Positions 12,610 to 20,834 of a stretch of DNA of 64,000 bases are shown here, in pieces (position 1 is the stretch's first letter; every line of letters begins with the position of its first letter). Position numbers and translations under genes: made by a program. The notes below the pieces were generated by a model. The model did not search any database and was not told where the DNA came from. It saw only the letters and a program-made list of their open reading frames with translations. The DNA is from RYN-230 sp963770535 (GTDB lineage Bacteria > Actinomycetota > Actinomycetes > Streptosporangiales > Streptosporangiaceae): assembly GCA_963770535.1 (NCBI GenBank), contig CAVYPZ010000007.1, positions 868,001 to 932,000 of the forward strand. Direction: 5' to 3'.

Positions 12610-13137
12610 TCACGGCCCCACGCCCGGCACGGGCCGGCCGTTCTCCAGATAACGGGGGCGTGCCGACCCCAGCGCGGCGCCCACCCGCCGCCGGATGGGC
12701 TTGCGCAGCAGATCCAGGGCGGCGGCAGGCGGCTCGAACCGGCATTCGGAGATTTCCTCCGGCTGCAGCACGATCGCCGCGAGGTCGCCGGCGGGCAGCG
12801 TGCCGCAGTCGAACAGGAACCGCAGCCCCCCCGGCCTGTCCCGGCGTGGCGGCCGGAAGTCCACGCACGCCAGCCGGCCGCGGCGCACGGTCAGGCCGCA
12901 TTCCTCGTGCACCTCACGCTGGCAGGCCGCCCACGGGGTCTCGCCTTCCGCCTCCATGACGCCGCCGGGGATGGTCCACCCGGACTTGTACACCGGTTTG
13001 AGGATGAGCAGCCGTCCCGACGAGTCGAAGATCATGGCCCCGGCAGAGGCCGGGATACCCGGCAGCTGGCCGTCCAGTGGCGCGGTCACGGGCACCACGC
13101 TACGGCCCGGCGGGTTCGCGGGCGTGCGGCAGGTCAC
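12610..13137 (-). CDS. Nudix hydrolase
   Basis: A 175-residue Nudix-fold pyrophosphohydrolase. GWTIPGGVMEAEGETPWAAC followed by QREVHEECGL is the Nudix box, with one extra residue between the first glycine and the conserved Glu. REVHEE supplies the metal-binding glutamates. The GTG start overlaps the TGA of the Acg-like gene (GTGA), so the two are translationally coupled. Substrates could be oxidised nucleotides, NAD(H) or similar, and the specificity is not visible. Pairing with a flavin nitroreductase in one operon points to redox or nucleotide housekeeping under stress. Confidence 0.88.
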   Translation of the reverse strand: MTCRTPANPPGRSVVPVTAPLDGQLPGIPASAGAMIFDSSGRLLILKPVYKSGWTIPGGVMEAEGETPWAACQREVHEECGLTVRRGRLACVDFRPPRRDRPGGLRFLFDCGTLPAGDLAAIVLQPEEISECRFEPPAAALDLLRKPIRRRVGAALGSARPRYLENGRPVPGVGP

Positions 13138-13889
13138 CGCGCCATCAGGGGGGCGGCGATCCGCAGTACCTCACCGACCGGCCGCCGGGGAGTGCCCGGC
13201 CCGGCCCGTCCGTAGCCCATCCTGAGCACGAGCTGCGAATGCTGGCCGCCGAGGCCGGGCCCACCGCCGCCCTGGCGGGCGCAGGTATGCAGCGCCTCGT
13301 GCAGCGGGCCGGAGACGACGCCGTGCTGGGTACCGAGCAGCAGGACTCGTTCCAGCGCCTGGCCGGCCCGCAGCCAGTCCGCCCGGCCCGCGCCGGCCGT
13401 GGCGAGCACGGCCTCCTCGCCATGTGGCCGCAGCGCCACGCCCTCCAGCGCGGCCGCCTCGGCCAGCGCGGCCAGGAGCCAGGGGCGCAGCGGGAACCCG
13501 GTCCGCGGGACCTGGCCGGAGTGCCGCCGCCACATTGCCGCGCACAGATCGAGTTCCCGGGCCCGGGGGCGGTGCGGGCCGGCCAGCCGCACCGTGGCCA
13601 GCAGCCGGGGCTGGGCGGGATCCGGCAGGAGCCGGGTAACCGGCTCCGCTCCCGAGCAGGTGACGGCCAGGCGCAGGTTGAACAGCGCCGCCCCGCAGGA
13701 GATGTGGGCCGCGCGCCCGTCCGGATCGGTCTGGGGCGGCACCCGGGCGGGGTCGGCGTACAGCTCGATGACCGAGTCCCCCGGCCGTATCAGGAAGCTC
13801 CACGGCTGGGTGTTGCGGAATGACGGCGCGGTGGTCGCGGCCTCCGCGAGGAGCCCGGCCAGCCGCGGCGTCAGGTCCAGGTCACCCAT
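13134..13889 (-). CDS. Acg-family nitroreductase-like protein
   Basis: A 251-residue protein of the nitroreductase fold. ATTAPSFRNTQPWSFLI with the S-x-x-N-x-Q-P-W block, an ARxLxxxDPxxR-like PARVPPQTDPDGR segment and CGAALFNLRLAV match the Acg (Rv2032) group, whose genes are classic DosR-regulon members in Mycobacterium tuberculosis. It is shorter than Acg (about 330 residues). Acg proteins bind FMN but lack ordinary nitroreductase activity and may store flavin. The ATG start has AGGAGG upstream. It is divergent from the HAD-GH65 operon across a DevR-like box pair. Confidence 0.82.
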   Translation of the reverse strand: MGDLDLTPRLAGLLAEAATTAPSFRNTQPWSFLIRPGDSVIELYADPARVPPQTDPDGRAAHISCGAALFNLRLAVTCSGAEPVTRLLPDPAQPRLLATVRLAGPHRPRARELDLCAAMWRRHSGQVPRTGFPLRPWLLAALAEAAALEGVALRPHGEEAVLATAGAGRADWLRAGQALERVLLLGTQHGVVSGPLHEALHTCARQGGGGPGLGGQHSQLVLRMGYGRAGPGTPRRPVGEVLRIAAPLMAR

Positions 13890-13969
13890 GGCGCCCCTCC
13901 TGCGCTCCTCGCATCGACGGGTACACGCGAACGCCTTGCCAGACTGCCTCGCCCGCGGCCGCCCCGGCA

Positions 13970-14005
13970 GGGGCTTTGGTCCCCGGGCGCCGGGGGATCT
14001 GGCCC
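13970..14005. promoter_or_regulatory. Pair of DevR-like boxes between Acg-like and HAD-GH65 operons
   Basis: GGGGCTTTGGTCCC at 13970-13983 differs from the GGGACT-WW-AGTCCC core at two positions. GGGGGATCTGGCCC at 13992-14005 lies exactly 22 bp further on. The pair is 80 bp from the Acg-like start on one side and 17 bp from the HAD start on the other, so it may control both directions. Confidence 0.55.
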
Positions 14006-14021
14006 GGCATAGGCTGGTGGG

Positions 14022-14765
14022 GTGCTTGGTATCCCTGGGCGCAGCCGAGGCTGCCTGTTTGACATGGACGGCGTACTGACCCAGACGGCCACGGTGCACG
14101 CGGCCGCCTGGCAGGAGATGTTCGACGATTTCCTGCGCCAGCGGGCGGAGCGCACCGGCGACCGGTTCGTCCCGTTCGACCCCGTGGCCGACTACGACAA
14201 GTACGTGGACGGCAAGCCGCGGGCCGACGGGACCCGCTCGTTCCTTCAGGCCCGGGGGATCGAGCTGCCGGAAGGCAGCGACAGCGACCCGCCGGGGGCG
14301 CCCACCATCGCCGGCCTGAGCAGCCTGAAGAATCAGATCGTGCTGCGCAAGATCGCCGACGGCGGGGTCAGGGTCTACCCGGGCTCGGTCCGCTACGTGC
14401 AGGCGGCCGGCGAGGCTGGCCTGCACCGCGCCGTCGTGACGTCCAGCGCCAACGCGGCCAGCGTCCTGGCGACGGCCGGCCTCAGTGACCAGTTCGGCAC
14501 GGTCGTGGACGGGGTGGTGGCCCGGCGCGAGGGACTGGCCGGGAAGCCCGCCCCGGACTTCTACCTCTACGCGGCCAAGGCCCTGGGGCTGCAGCCCTCC
14601 GAGGCGGTGGTCTATGAGGACGCCCTGGCCGGGGTGGCTGCGGGGCGGGCGGGCCACTTCGGTTTCGTGGTCGGCGTGGACCGGGCCGGCCAGGCCGGCG
14701 CGCTGCGCGAGGCCGGCGCCGACGTCGTGGTCGCGGACCTGGCCGAGCTGCTGGACGAGCGGTGA
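14022..14765 (+). CDS. HAD-superfamily beta-phosphoglucomutase-like protein
   Basis: A 247-residue HAD hydrolase/phosphomutase of the type encoded next to GH65 phosphorylases. DMDGVLTQ is motif I with the nucleophile Asp and acid/base Asp, VTSSAN motif II, GKPAPDFY the motif III lysine, and YEDALAGVAAG motif IV. It should interconvert beta-glucose 1-phosphate and glucose 6-phosphate in the cytosol. That is the product of an inverting GH65 enzyme, so the two genes form one pathway. The GTG start is needed to include DMDG. Its TGA overlaps the GH65 GTG (GTGA), indicating coupling. Confidence 0.92.
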   Translation: MLGIPGRSRGCLFDMDGVLTQTATVHAAAWQEMFDDFLRQRAERTGDRFVPFDPVADYDKYVDGKPRADGTRSFLQARGIELPEGSDSDPPGAPTIAGLSSLKNQIVLRKIADGGVRVYPGSVRYVQAAGEAGLHRAVVTSSANAASVLATAGLSDQFGTVVDGVVARREGLAGKPAPDFYLYAAKALGLQPSEAVVYEDALAGVAAGRAGHFGFVVGVDRAGQAGALREAGADVVVADLAELLDER

Positions 14766-17259
14766 TCCAGCACCCGGCGTTCCCCGTCGAGCCCTGGTGC
14801 CTGCGGGAAAGCACGCTGCACCCCGGCATGCTGCCCCAGACCGAGTCCGTGTTCGCGCTGGCCAACGGGCACATCGGCTGGCGGGCGAACCTGGACGAGG
14901 GGGAGCCGCACGGCCTCCCGGGCTCCTACCTCAACGGCGTCTACGAACGGCGCCCGCTGCCCTACGCCGAGGCCGGCTTCGGGTTCCCGGAATCCGGCGA
15001 GACGGTCATCAACGTCACCAACGGGAAGCTCATCCGGCTGCTGGTCGACGACGAGCCGTTCGACATCCGCTACGGCGAGCTGCTGAAGCACGAACGGGTG
15101 CTGGACTTCCGGGCGGGCACGCTGACCCGGCGGGCGGACTGGGTGTCACCGGCCGGGCGCCGGGTGCGGGTCAGCTCGGTCCGGATGGTCTCGCTGACCC
15201 AGCGCTCGATCGCGGCCATCAGCTACCAGGTCGAGTCGCTCGACGGCCCGGTCCGCGTGGTGGTGCAGTCCGAGCTGGTCACCAACGAGGAACTGCCGCC
15301 CCGCGGCGGGGACCCCCGGGTCGCCGCGGTGCTGGAGGCGCCGCTGGAGTCGGTGGAATACGGCGCCACGAACGGCCGGGCCGGGCTGATGCACCGGACC
15401 AGGCACAGCGACCTGACGGTGTCGGCCGCCATGCAGCACGCGGTGGCCTGCGACGCGGATACCCACACCTGGTCCGAGGCCCGGCCGGACCTGGCCCGGC
15501 TCACCGTGGGCACCCGGCTCCAGTCCGGGCAGCCGCTCCGGCTGGTGAAGTTCGTGGCCTACGGCTGGTCGGGCACGCGCTCCCGGCCTGCCCTGCAGGA
15601 CCAGGTGGAGGGCGCGCTCACGGTGGCCGCGCAGACGGGCTGGGAGGGCCTGGCCGAGGAGCAGCGGGCCTACCTGGACGATTTCTGGGCCGGGGCCGAT
15701 GTGGAGCTGGAGGGGGACGAGGAAATCCAGCAGGCCACCCGCTTCGGCATGTTCCACGTGCTGCAGTCCGGTGCCCGCGCGGAGGGCCGGCCCATCCCGG
15801 CGAAAGGCCTGTCCGGGAACGGTTACGACGGCCACTCGTTCTGGGATGCCGAGACGTTCGTGCTGCCCGTGCTCACCTACACGATCCCGGACGCCGCGGC
15901 CCATGAGCTGCGCTGGCGGCAGAGCACCCTGCAGGGGGCGCTCGACCGGGCCCGCCAGCTCGGCCTGCATGGTGCCGCCTTCCCCTGGCGCACGATCAGC
16001 GGCGCCGAATGCTCCGGCTACTGGCCGGCCGGGACCGCCGCGTTCCACGTGAACGCGGACATCGCGCACGCGGCGGCCCAGTATGCCGACGCGACCGGCG
16101 ACGAGCAATTCGAGGGAACGACCGGTTTTGATCTTCTGGTGCACACGGCCAGGCTGTGGTCCTCACTCGGCCATCACGACGGGGGCGGGACCTTCCGGAT
16201 CGACGGGGTCACCGGGCCGGACGAGTACAGCGCCATCGCGGACAACAACATCTACACGAACCTGATGGCCGCCGCGGAACCTGCGCGCGGCGGCGGCGGT
16301 CGCGGCACGGTACCCGAAGCGGGCCCGGGAGGTGCGGGTCTCGGCGGACGAGATAGCCGCCTGGCGGGCGGCGGCCGACGGCATCGCGATGCCCTACGAC
16401 GCGGGGCGGGGGGTGCACTGCCAGGCGGAAGGGTTCACCGATCACCAGGTATGGGACTTCGCCCGGACCCGCCCGGACCAGTACCCGCTGCTGGCCCATT
16501 TCCCGTACTTCGACCTGTACCGCAAGCAGGTGGTCAAGCAGGCTGACCTGATCCTGGCCATCCAGCTGTGCCCGGACGCCTTCACCGAGGAAGAGAAGGT
16601 CAGGAACTTCGAGTATTACGAGGCGCTCACCGTCCGGGACTCCTCGCTGTCCGCGTGCAGCCAGGCGGTCGTCGCGGCGGACGACCGGCCACCTGGACCT
16701 GGCTTATGACTACCTGACCGAGACGGCCCTGATGGACATGGCCGACCTGGAGCACAACACGCGGGACGGCCTGCACATCGCCGCGCTGGCCGGGGCGTGG
16801 CTCGTGCTGGTCCAGGGCTTCGGCGGGATGCGCTACCTGCCCGGCCACCCGCCCTGCTTCGCGCCGCGGCTCCCGGCGGCGCTGACCCGGCTCACGTTCA
16901 CCGTCATCCTGCGCGGGCGCCCTCTCCGGGTCGAGGTGATGCCGGGCAGCGTCACCTACATCCTGGACGGTGAGGGACCACCGCTGGAGATCACCCACCA
17001 CGGGACGCCGGTCGAGATCGCGCCCGGCCAGCCGGAGACCCGGGACATCCCCCGCCAGGCCGCCCGGCCCCGCCCATCCCAGCCCCCCGGGCGGGAACCC
17101 GCAGGGCGCGGCGGCGACGAGCCGGTGCGCGGCCAGGGCACCAAGCCGGCCAGGCAAGCCAGGAAAGCCGGGCCGGCGAGCAAAGCCAAGCCGGCCAGGC
17201 CGGCCAGGAGAGCCGAGCCGGCCCAGCCGGCGGGTGAGGCTGCGCCGGCCGGGCCGTGA
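14762..17259 (+). CDS. GH65 disaccharide phosphorylase (two frame breaks)
   Basis: A glycoside hydrolase family 65 enzyme of about 831 residues when corrected. Such enzymes phosphorolyse maltose, trehalose, kojibiose or similar glucosides to beta-glucose 1-phosphate plus glucose. EPWCLRESTLHPGMLPQTES opens the N-terminal domain. TGPDEYSAIADNNIYTNLMA holds the catalytic Glu near residue 486, where the family has it, and HNTRDGLHIAALAG is a conserved C-terminal block. One extra base near 16276 and another near 16690 break the frame, but the whole protein is otherwise intact. The last 70 residues are a Lys/Ala/Pro-rich low-complexity tail. Which disaccharide it uses cannot be read from sequence. 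Confidence 0.88.
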
Positions 17260-17267
17260 CGGCCAGG

Positions 17268-17970
17268 TCAGCTGCCGATCCGCCGGCCGCTGACCCGGTG
17301 GGGATGGATCTGGACGTACACGTCGCGGGCCCCTCCGGCCCACGGCTGCACGTGAGTGCGGGCCTCGATGCGGCGGACCTGCTCTTCCCTCTTGACCTCG
17401 GTCGCGTGACCGGCGAGCAGCACGCTCCAGCCCTGGCTCATCGCCTCATCGAGGCGGTCCACCTCGAACGCGACCCGGCAGTCCAGGCGGGCCGCGAACT
17501 CGGTGTCCGCGCCGGTGCGCAGCACCACGGTGTGCCCGGCCATGCCGAAGTTGACCGGCAGGACCACGGGGCCGTCGGCGGTGTCGAACACAACCCGGCC
17601 GATGCCGCCGGCGGCCAGGAGCTCGTAGCACTCGGCCGGGTCGATCGTCTCCAGCCGCGGCCGGTCGTCCCCCGGCGCTGAGCCGGGCGGCCGGCCCGCC
17701 GGCCCCGAGCAGCGCTTCCGGGGTGGTCTGCAGTGCGGTGGCCAGCTGACGCAGGGACGCTCCCGTGGGACTGGCCGGATGGTTCTCCAGATAGGCCAGA
17801 TACGGAACGCTCATCCCAGCTCGCGCCGCAACTTCCTGCTGGGTGAGCTTGAGCTCCCTGCGCCGCTGGCACACCCGCGCGCTGAGATCGCCCGGGTCCT
17901 CGATCGCCGGCCCGGTGCCGCTGCTGCCGTTGCCAGGTCCGCTGGTTTCAGTGTCGTGCTTGGCAGTCAC
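17268..17970 (-). CDS. XRE HTH domain fused to flavin-binding split barrel (frame break)
   Basis: About 233 residues when corrected. Residues 30-90 form an XRE-type helix-turn-helix (RRRELKLTQQEVAARAGMS, then YLENHPASPTGASL). The second half is a pyridoxamine 5'-phosphate oxidase-like split barrel (VVFDTADGPVVLPVNFGM, then VAFEVDRLDEAMSQGWSVL), which in this family often binds FMN or F420. A +1 change at about 17685-17705, in the linker, separates the halves. Start GTG 17970 has AAGGAGG upstream. The fusion suggests a flavin- or redox-sensing repressor. It is divergent from a usp gene, with a triple DevR-like array between them. Confidence 0.8.
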
Positions 17971-18025
17971 GGTCTGCCTCCTTCCGGTCCGCGATCCGCT
18001 TGTGTCCTTCTCATCTGAGCATGGC

Positions 18026-18082
18026 CGGACCATGGTGCCGCCGGCAGCGGCCTGAGGTCCCCTGAAGCGGGGCCGTTGGCCC
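18026..18082. promoter_or_regulatory. Array of three DevR-like boxes at 21-22 bp spacing
   Basis: CGGACCATGGTGCC at 18026-18039, CGGCCTGAGGTCCC at 18048-18061 and GGGGCCGTTGGCCC at 18069-18082. None is perfect, but start-to-start distances of 22 and 21 bp put all three on the same helix face. They lie between the HTH-split-barrel gene (start 17970) and the usp gene (start 18134). Confidence 0.45.
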
Positions 18083-18133
18083 TTGGCGGAGGAGCCCCTG
18101 ACCAGGCCAGGCTGGCGGGGGAGGGATGCTGCG

Positions 18134-18715
18134 ATGACGAGCGATGCCAGGCCGGCTGGGCCGCGGATCATGGTCGGGGTGGACGGATCGGCGGCATCGG
18201 CCGCCGCATTGGCGTGGGCCTTCCAGGAGGCCGGGCTCCGCGGAGCCGTCGTGCAGGTGGTCCACGCCTGGGAGGCCACCACCCGCGGGCGTGCCCACTA
18301 CGCCCCCGGGCCGTGCGCCCCGGGCCGGGATGCGGCTCGTCGCACGGCGCAGGCACTGCTCGCCGCGCAGGTGCGGCACGCGCAGCAGGAGACGGGCCTG
18401 GCCACCAGTGACCGGCCAGCCCTCCGGCTGGAAGCGGTCGAGGGCCTGCCCGCCAAGGTGCTGCTGGACCGGGCGTACGGCGCGGACCTGCTCGTGCTCG
18501 GGGGCCTGTCGGCCGTGCCGGGCGGGGGCGGCCAGCAGCCCGCCTGCCTGGTCAGCCCCGTGGTCCTGTCCTGCCTGCGTGCCGCGCCGTGCCCGGTGGT
18601 GGTGGTGACGAGCCCCGTGCCGGCCAGCCCCGTGCCGGCCAGCCCTGTGGTCCCGGCGCAGCCGCAGAAGATCAGCCGTCGCCGCGGTGCTCGCGCCGGG
18701 GGTCCTGCCCGCTGA
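18134..18715 (+). CDS. Universal stress protein, degenerate ATP site
   Basis: A 193-residue Usp-fold protein. IMVGVDGSAASAAALAWAF and VVHAW are the N-terminal blocks, and ADLLVLGGLSAVPGGGG replaces the ATP loop, so G-2x-G-9x-G-S is lost and ATP binding is doubtful. The C-terminus has the repeat SPVPASPVPASPVV followed by a basic tail. The ATG at 18134 is chosen because the Usp fold starts there. Its 3' end overlaps the convergent DevR-like gene by 44 bp. Confidence 0.85.
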   Translation: MTSDARPAGPRIMVGVDGSAASAAALAWAFQEAGLRGAVVQVVHAWEATTRGRAHYAPGPCAPGRDAARRTAQALLAAQVRHAQQETGLATSDRPALRLEAVEGLPAKVLLDRAYGADLLVLGGLSAVPGGGGQQPACLVSPVVLSCLRAAPCPVVVVTSPVPASPVPASPVVPAQPQKISRRRGARAGGPAR

Positions 18716-19394
18716 ACACGTGCGCGGCGTAGGCGGCGGCTTGGGCGCGGCGTTGCATGCCGAGTTTGGCGAAGAGGGCGGAGACGTAGTTTTTGACGGT
18801 TTTCTCGGCGAGGAAGAGGCGGTCGCCGATCTGGCGGTTGGTGAGGCCTTCGCCGATGAGGGCGAGGATGCGGCGTTCCTGGTCGGTGAGGCCGGCCAGG
18901 GGGTCGGCGGCGGTGGCCTGGTCGCGCATGCGGCGCATGACGCGGCTGGCGGCTTCGGGGTCGAGCAGGGACTGGCCCGACGCGATGGTGCGGACGGCGC
19001 CGACGAGGTCGGTGCCGCGGATCTGCTTGAGGACGTAGCCGGAGGCGCCGGCCATGATGGCGTCGAAGAGGGCTTCGTCGTCGCTGAAGCTGGTCAGCAT
19101 GAGGCAGGCGAGCTGGGGCATTTTGGAGCGGATGTCGCGGCAGACGGAGACGCCGTCGCCGTCGGGGAGGCGGATGTCGAGGATGGCGACGTCGGGTTTG
19201 AGGGCGGGGATGCGGGCCAGGGCGGAGGCGGCGGTGCCGGCTTCGCCGATGACGGTGATGCCGGGTTCGGCTTCGAGCAGATCGCGGACACCCATCCGGA
19301 CGATCTCATGATCATCCAGCAGGAACACCCGGATAGGATCCGGGCTGCTGGCCGTCTCGCTGGTCGCCGCTTGTTTTCTGTTCTGCCCGTCCAT
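18672..19394 (-). CDS. DevR/DosR-type NarL-family response regulator
   Basis: A 240-residue two-component regulator. The receiver has the acidic pair D27-D28, phospho-acceptor D73 (AILDIRLPDGDG), T101 and K123. The C-terminal LuxR-type HTH reads GLTDQERRILALIGEGLTN, then LFLAEKTVKNYVSALFAKLG. That stretch is nearly the DNA-binding helix of mycobacterial DevR (DosR), which activates dormancy genes under hypoxia, NO or CO. A 20-residue hydrophilic N-terminal extension precedes the receiver. No DevS-like kinase lies in the window. Codon use is odd: AAA, CTC and CAA are common here, while neighbours use AAG, CTG and CAG. Confidence 0.92.
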   Translation of the reverse strand: MDGQNRKQAATSETASSPDPIRVFLLDDHEIVRMGVRDLLEAEPGITVIGEAGTAASALARIPALKPDVAILDIRLPDGDGVSVCRDIRSKMPQLACLMLTSFSDDEALFDAIMAGASGYVLKQIRGTDLVGAVRTIASGQSLLDPEAASRVMRRMRDQATAADPLAGLTDQERRILALIGEGLTNRQIGDRLFLAEKTVKNYVSALFAKLGMQRRAQAAAYAAHVFSGQDPRREHRGDG

Positions 19395-19456
19395 CCCAGC
19401 CCCCTCGGCACGCGGTTCCCTGCGAACACCCTAGCCGGGCTGGGCTCCGATCACGC

Positions 19457-19492
19457 GGGACCATGGCCCTCCCCGACGTGCCCGAACGTCCC
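19457..19492. promoter_or_regulatory. DevR-like box plus half-box, 22 bp apart
   Basis: GGGACCATGGCCCT at 19457-19470 is a near-palindrome. TGCCCGAACGTCCC at 19479-19492 keeps a perfect right half at 22 bp spacing. It lies between the divergent DevR-like gene (start 19394) and a usp gene (start 19613), so autoregulation is possible. Confidence 0.45.
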
Positions 19493-19612
19493 CCGCCGGC
19501 GGGCGCAGGGCCTCTAACCCCGGGGCGTGCACCGGATCTACCGTCGTGATCATAAGGACCGGGAAGCGGCCAGCGGCCGGGCCCGGTCAGGTGCCTCGCG
19601 TCAGGAGGAGCC

Positions 19613-20053
19613 ATGCCTGGAATTGTCGTGGGAGTCAACGGCTCAGAGCACTCCCAGCGTTCACTGGAATGGGCGATGAAAGAGGCCGGGCTCCGGCACT
19701 CCCCCCTGACCGTCCTCGCCGTCCATCCCGTGGCCATGAGCACGTGGACCCAGACCCCGCTCACCTACCCGCAGGACGCGGCCGATGAGGAACGAGCCAG
19801 GGTCGCCGCCCAGGAGGGGGCCGACAAGGCTGCCGCCGCGCTCGGCGAGCAGGCGCCGGAGGTCATCGTCCGGTCGGTCAGCGGCTCACCCGCCACCGAG
19901 CTGATCAAGGCCGCGGCCGACGCGGACCTGCTGGTCGTCGGGGCCCGGGGCAACGGGGGCTTCGCCCGGCTGCTGATGGGCTCGGTCAGCGCGCAGGTCA
20001 CGCACCACGCTCCGTGCCCCGTGGTGGTCGTGCCGGGGCTGACGCACAGCTGA
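19613..20053 (+). CDS. Universal stress protein (UspA family)
   Basis: A 146-residue single-domain Usp, the usual length. IVVGVNGSEHSQRSLEWA opens the fold, and GARGNGGFARLLMGSVS satisfies the ATP-binding G-2x-G-9x-G-S motif, ending VVVVPG. ATG 19613 follows a strong AGGAGG. It is the fourth usp gene in 10 kb and is divergent from the DevR-like regulator. Confidence 0.94.
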   Translation: MPGIVVGVNGSEHSQRSLEWAMKEAGLRHSPLTVLAVHPVAMSTWTQTPLTYPQDAADEERARVAAQEGADKAAAALGEQAPEVIVRSVSGSPATELIKAAADADLLVVGARGNGGFARLLMGSVSAQVTHHAPCPVVVVPGLTHS

Positions 20054-20093
20054 ACCCGGTGCCCCTGTAGGCCCGGGCGCCCCACCGTCATAT

Positions 20094-20125
20094 GATCCCG
20101 CCGTCCGGCGCTGGCCGGCGGGATC
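20094..20125 (+). terminator. Hairpin downstream of usp
   Basis: GATCCCGCCG at 20094-20103 pairs with CGGCGGGATC at 20116-20125, 41 bp after the usp stop, followed by TT. It is a plausible intrinsic terminator of the low-U actinobacterial type. Confidence 0.5.
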
Positions 20126-20146
20126 TTGGCATGCCCTGCAGCACCC

Positions 20147-20338
20147 ATGCGTACGGGCAGCGCCCCAGCATGCTGCAGGACGCCCTGGCCCGGCAGCCCG
20201 CCGAGATCGACGTACTGAAGGCGGCATCGTCCGGGGCGCCCGCGAAGCCGGCGTCCCGTTCCCCTCAACCAGGCGGTCACGGCCCTGGTCAGCGGCCTGG
20301 AGCGGTCCTGGGTGCAGGCCAGCACACGGCCCAGGAGG
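20147..20338 (+). pseudogene. Remnant of a 2-dehydropantoate 2-reductase C-terminus
   Basis: RPSMLQDALARQPAEIDVL, then after a frame change GGIVRGAREAGVP, then LNQAVTALVSGLE, reproduce the C-terminal helical domain of PanE-type ketopantoate reductases (PSMLQDxxxxRxTEID). No N-terminal Rossmann part, start codon or continuous frame is present, so this is a decayed fragment. Confidence 0.6.
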
Positions 20339-20343
20339 GTTCC

Positions 20344-20490
20344 TCACTCCCAGTATTCGGCCGGGATGGTGGTGTGGCTGCGGTGCCCCGGGGAGGTCCA
20401 GGTGAGGGTGCCTGGGCTGGGGCTGGTGACGATCCAGCCGGGGACCTGCTTGGTGTGGTGGTTGCGGCGGCAGGCAGGGCTGTTCCAGCA
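20344..20490 (-). pseudogene. Remnant of a DUF222/HNH endonuclease C-terminus
   Basis: On the minus strand, PACRRNHHTKQVPGW followed by GTLTWTSPGHRSHTTIPAEY and a TGA matches the end of actinobacterial DUF222/13E12-type HNH nucleases (CRxHHxxKxxxGW, then TWTTPxGxxYTTxP). Only about 48 residues remain and no start is seen. It abuts the PanE remnant, which suggests a patch of accumulated gene debris. Confidence 0.6.
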
Positions 20491-20510
20491 TCATCAGGCC
20501 GCCATTTTTC

Positions 20511-20539
20511 TGGCCATCATAAAGACCGGTCAGTATAAT
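20511..20539 (+). promoter_or_regulatory. Promoter and operator-like palindromes of the toxin-antitoxin operon
   Basis: TATAAT at 20534-20539 is a consensus -10. TGGCCA at 20511-20516 is a 4/6 match to the -35 with a 17-bp spacer. The start would fall at or beside the ATG at 20547, giving a leaderless mRNA. The palindrome GACCGGTC (20524-20531) lies between the hexamers, and the inverted repeat ATAGTCT/AGACTAT (20538-20544, 20551-20557) straddles the start codon. Both are candidate antitoxin operators. Confidence 0.65.
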
Positions 20540-20546
20540 AGTCTGT

Positions 20547-20834
20547 ATGGAGACTATACCGATCACCGAAGCCAAGGCCCGGATTGCGGAACTAGCTGAC
20601 CGGGTGGCGCGTGAGCATGATCACTTCACCATCACCCGTAACGGGCGGGCCGACGTGATGCTGATCTCCGTGGCCGAGTACGAATCCATGCAGGAAACCC
20701 TGGACATCCTGGGCGACGAGGAGACGATGGCGGACCTGCGGCAGTCCCGGGAGGACTTCGCGGCAGGCGACACGTACAGCGCCGCACAGGTCCGCAGTGA
20801 CCTGGAACAGCGACGGCGGCTAGGCTCGCCATGA
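20547..20834 (+). CDS. Phd/YefM-family antitoxin
   Basis: A 95-residue antitoxin. METIPITEAKARIAELADRV and FTITRNGRADVMLISVAEYE are the Phd/YefM N-terminal DNA-binding fold. The C-terminal half (DLRQSREDFAAGDTYS) is the acidic flexible part that would wrap the toxin. Its stop overlaps the toxin ATG by 4 bp. There is no ribosome-binding site; the consensus -10 lies directly upstream, so translation is probably leaderless. Complexes of this type repress their own promoter. Confidence 0.92.
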   Translation: METIPITEAKARIAELADRVAREHDHFTITRNGRADVMLISVAEYESMQETLDILGDEETMADLRQSREDFAAGDTYSAAQVRSDLEQRRRLGSP

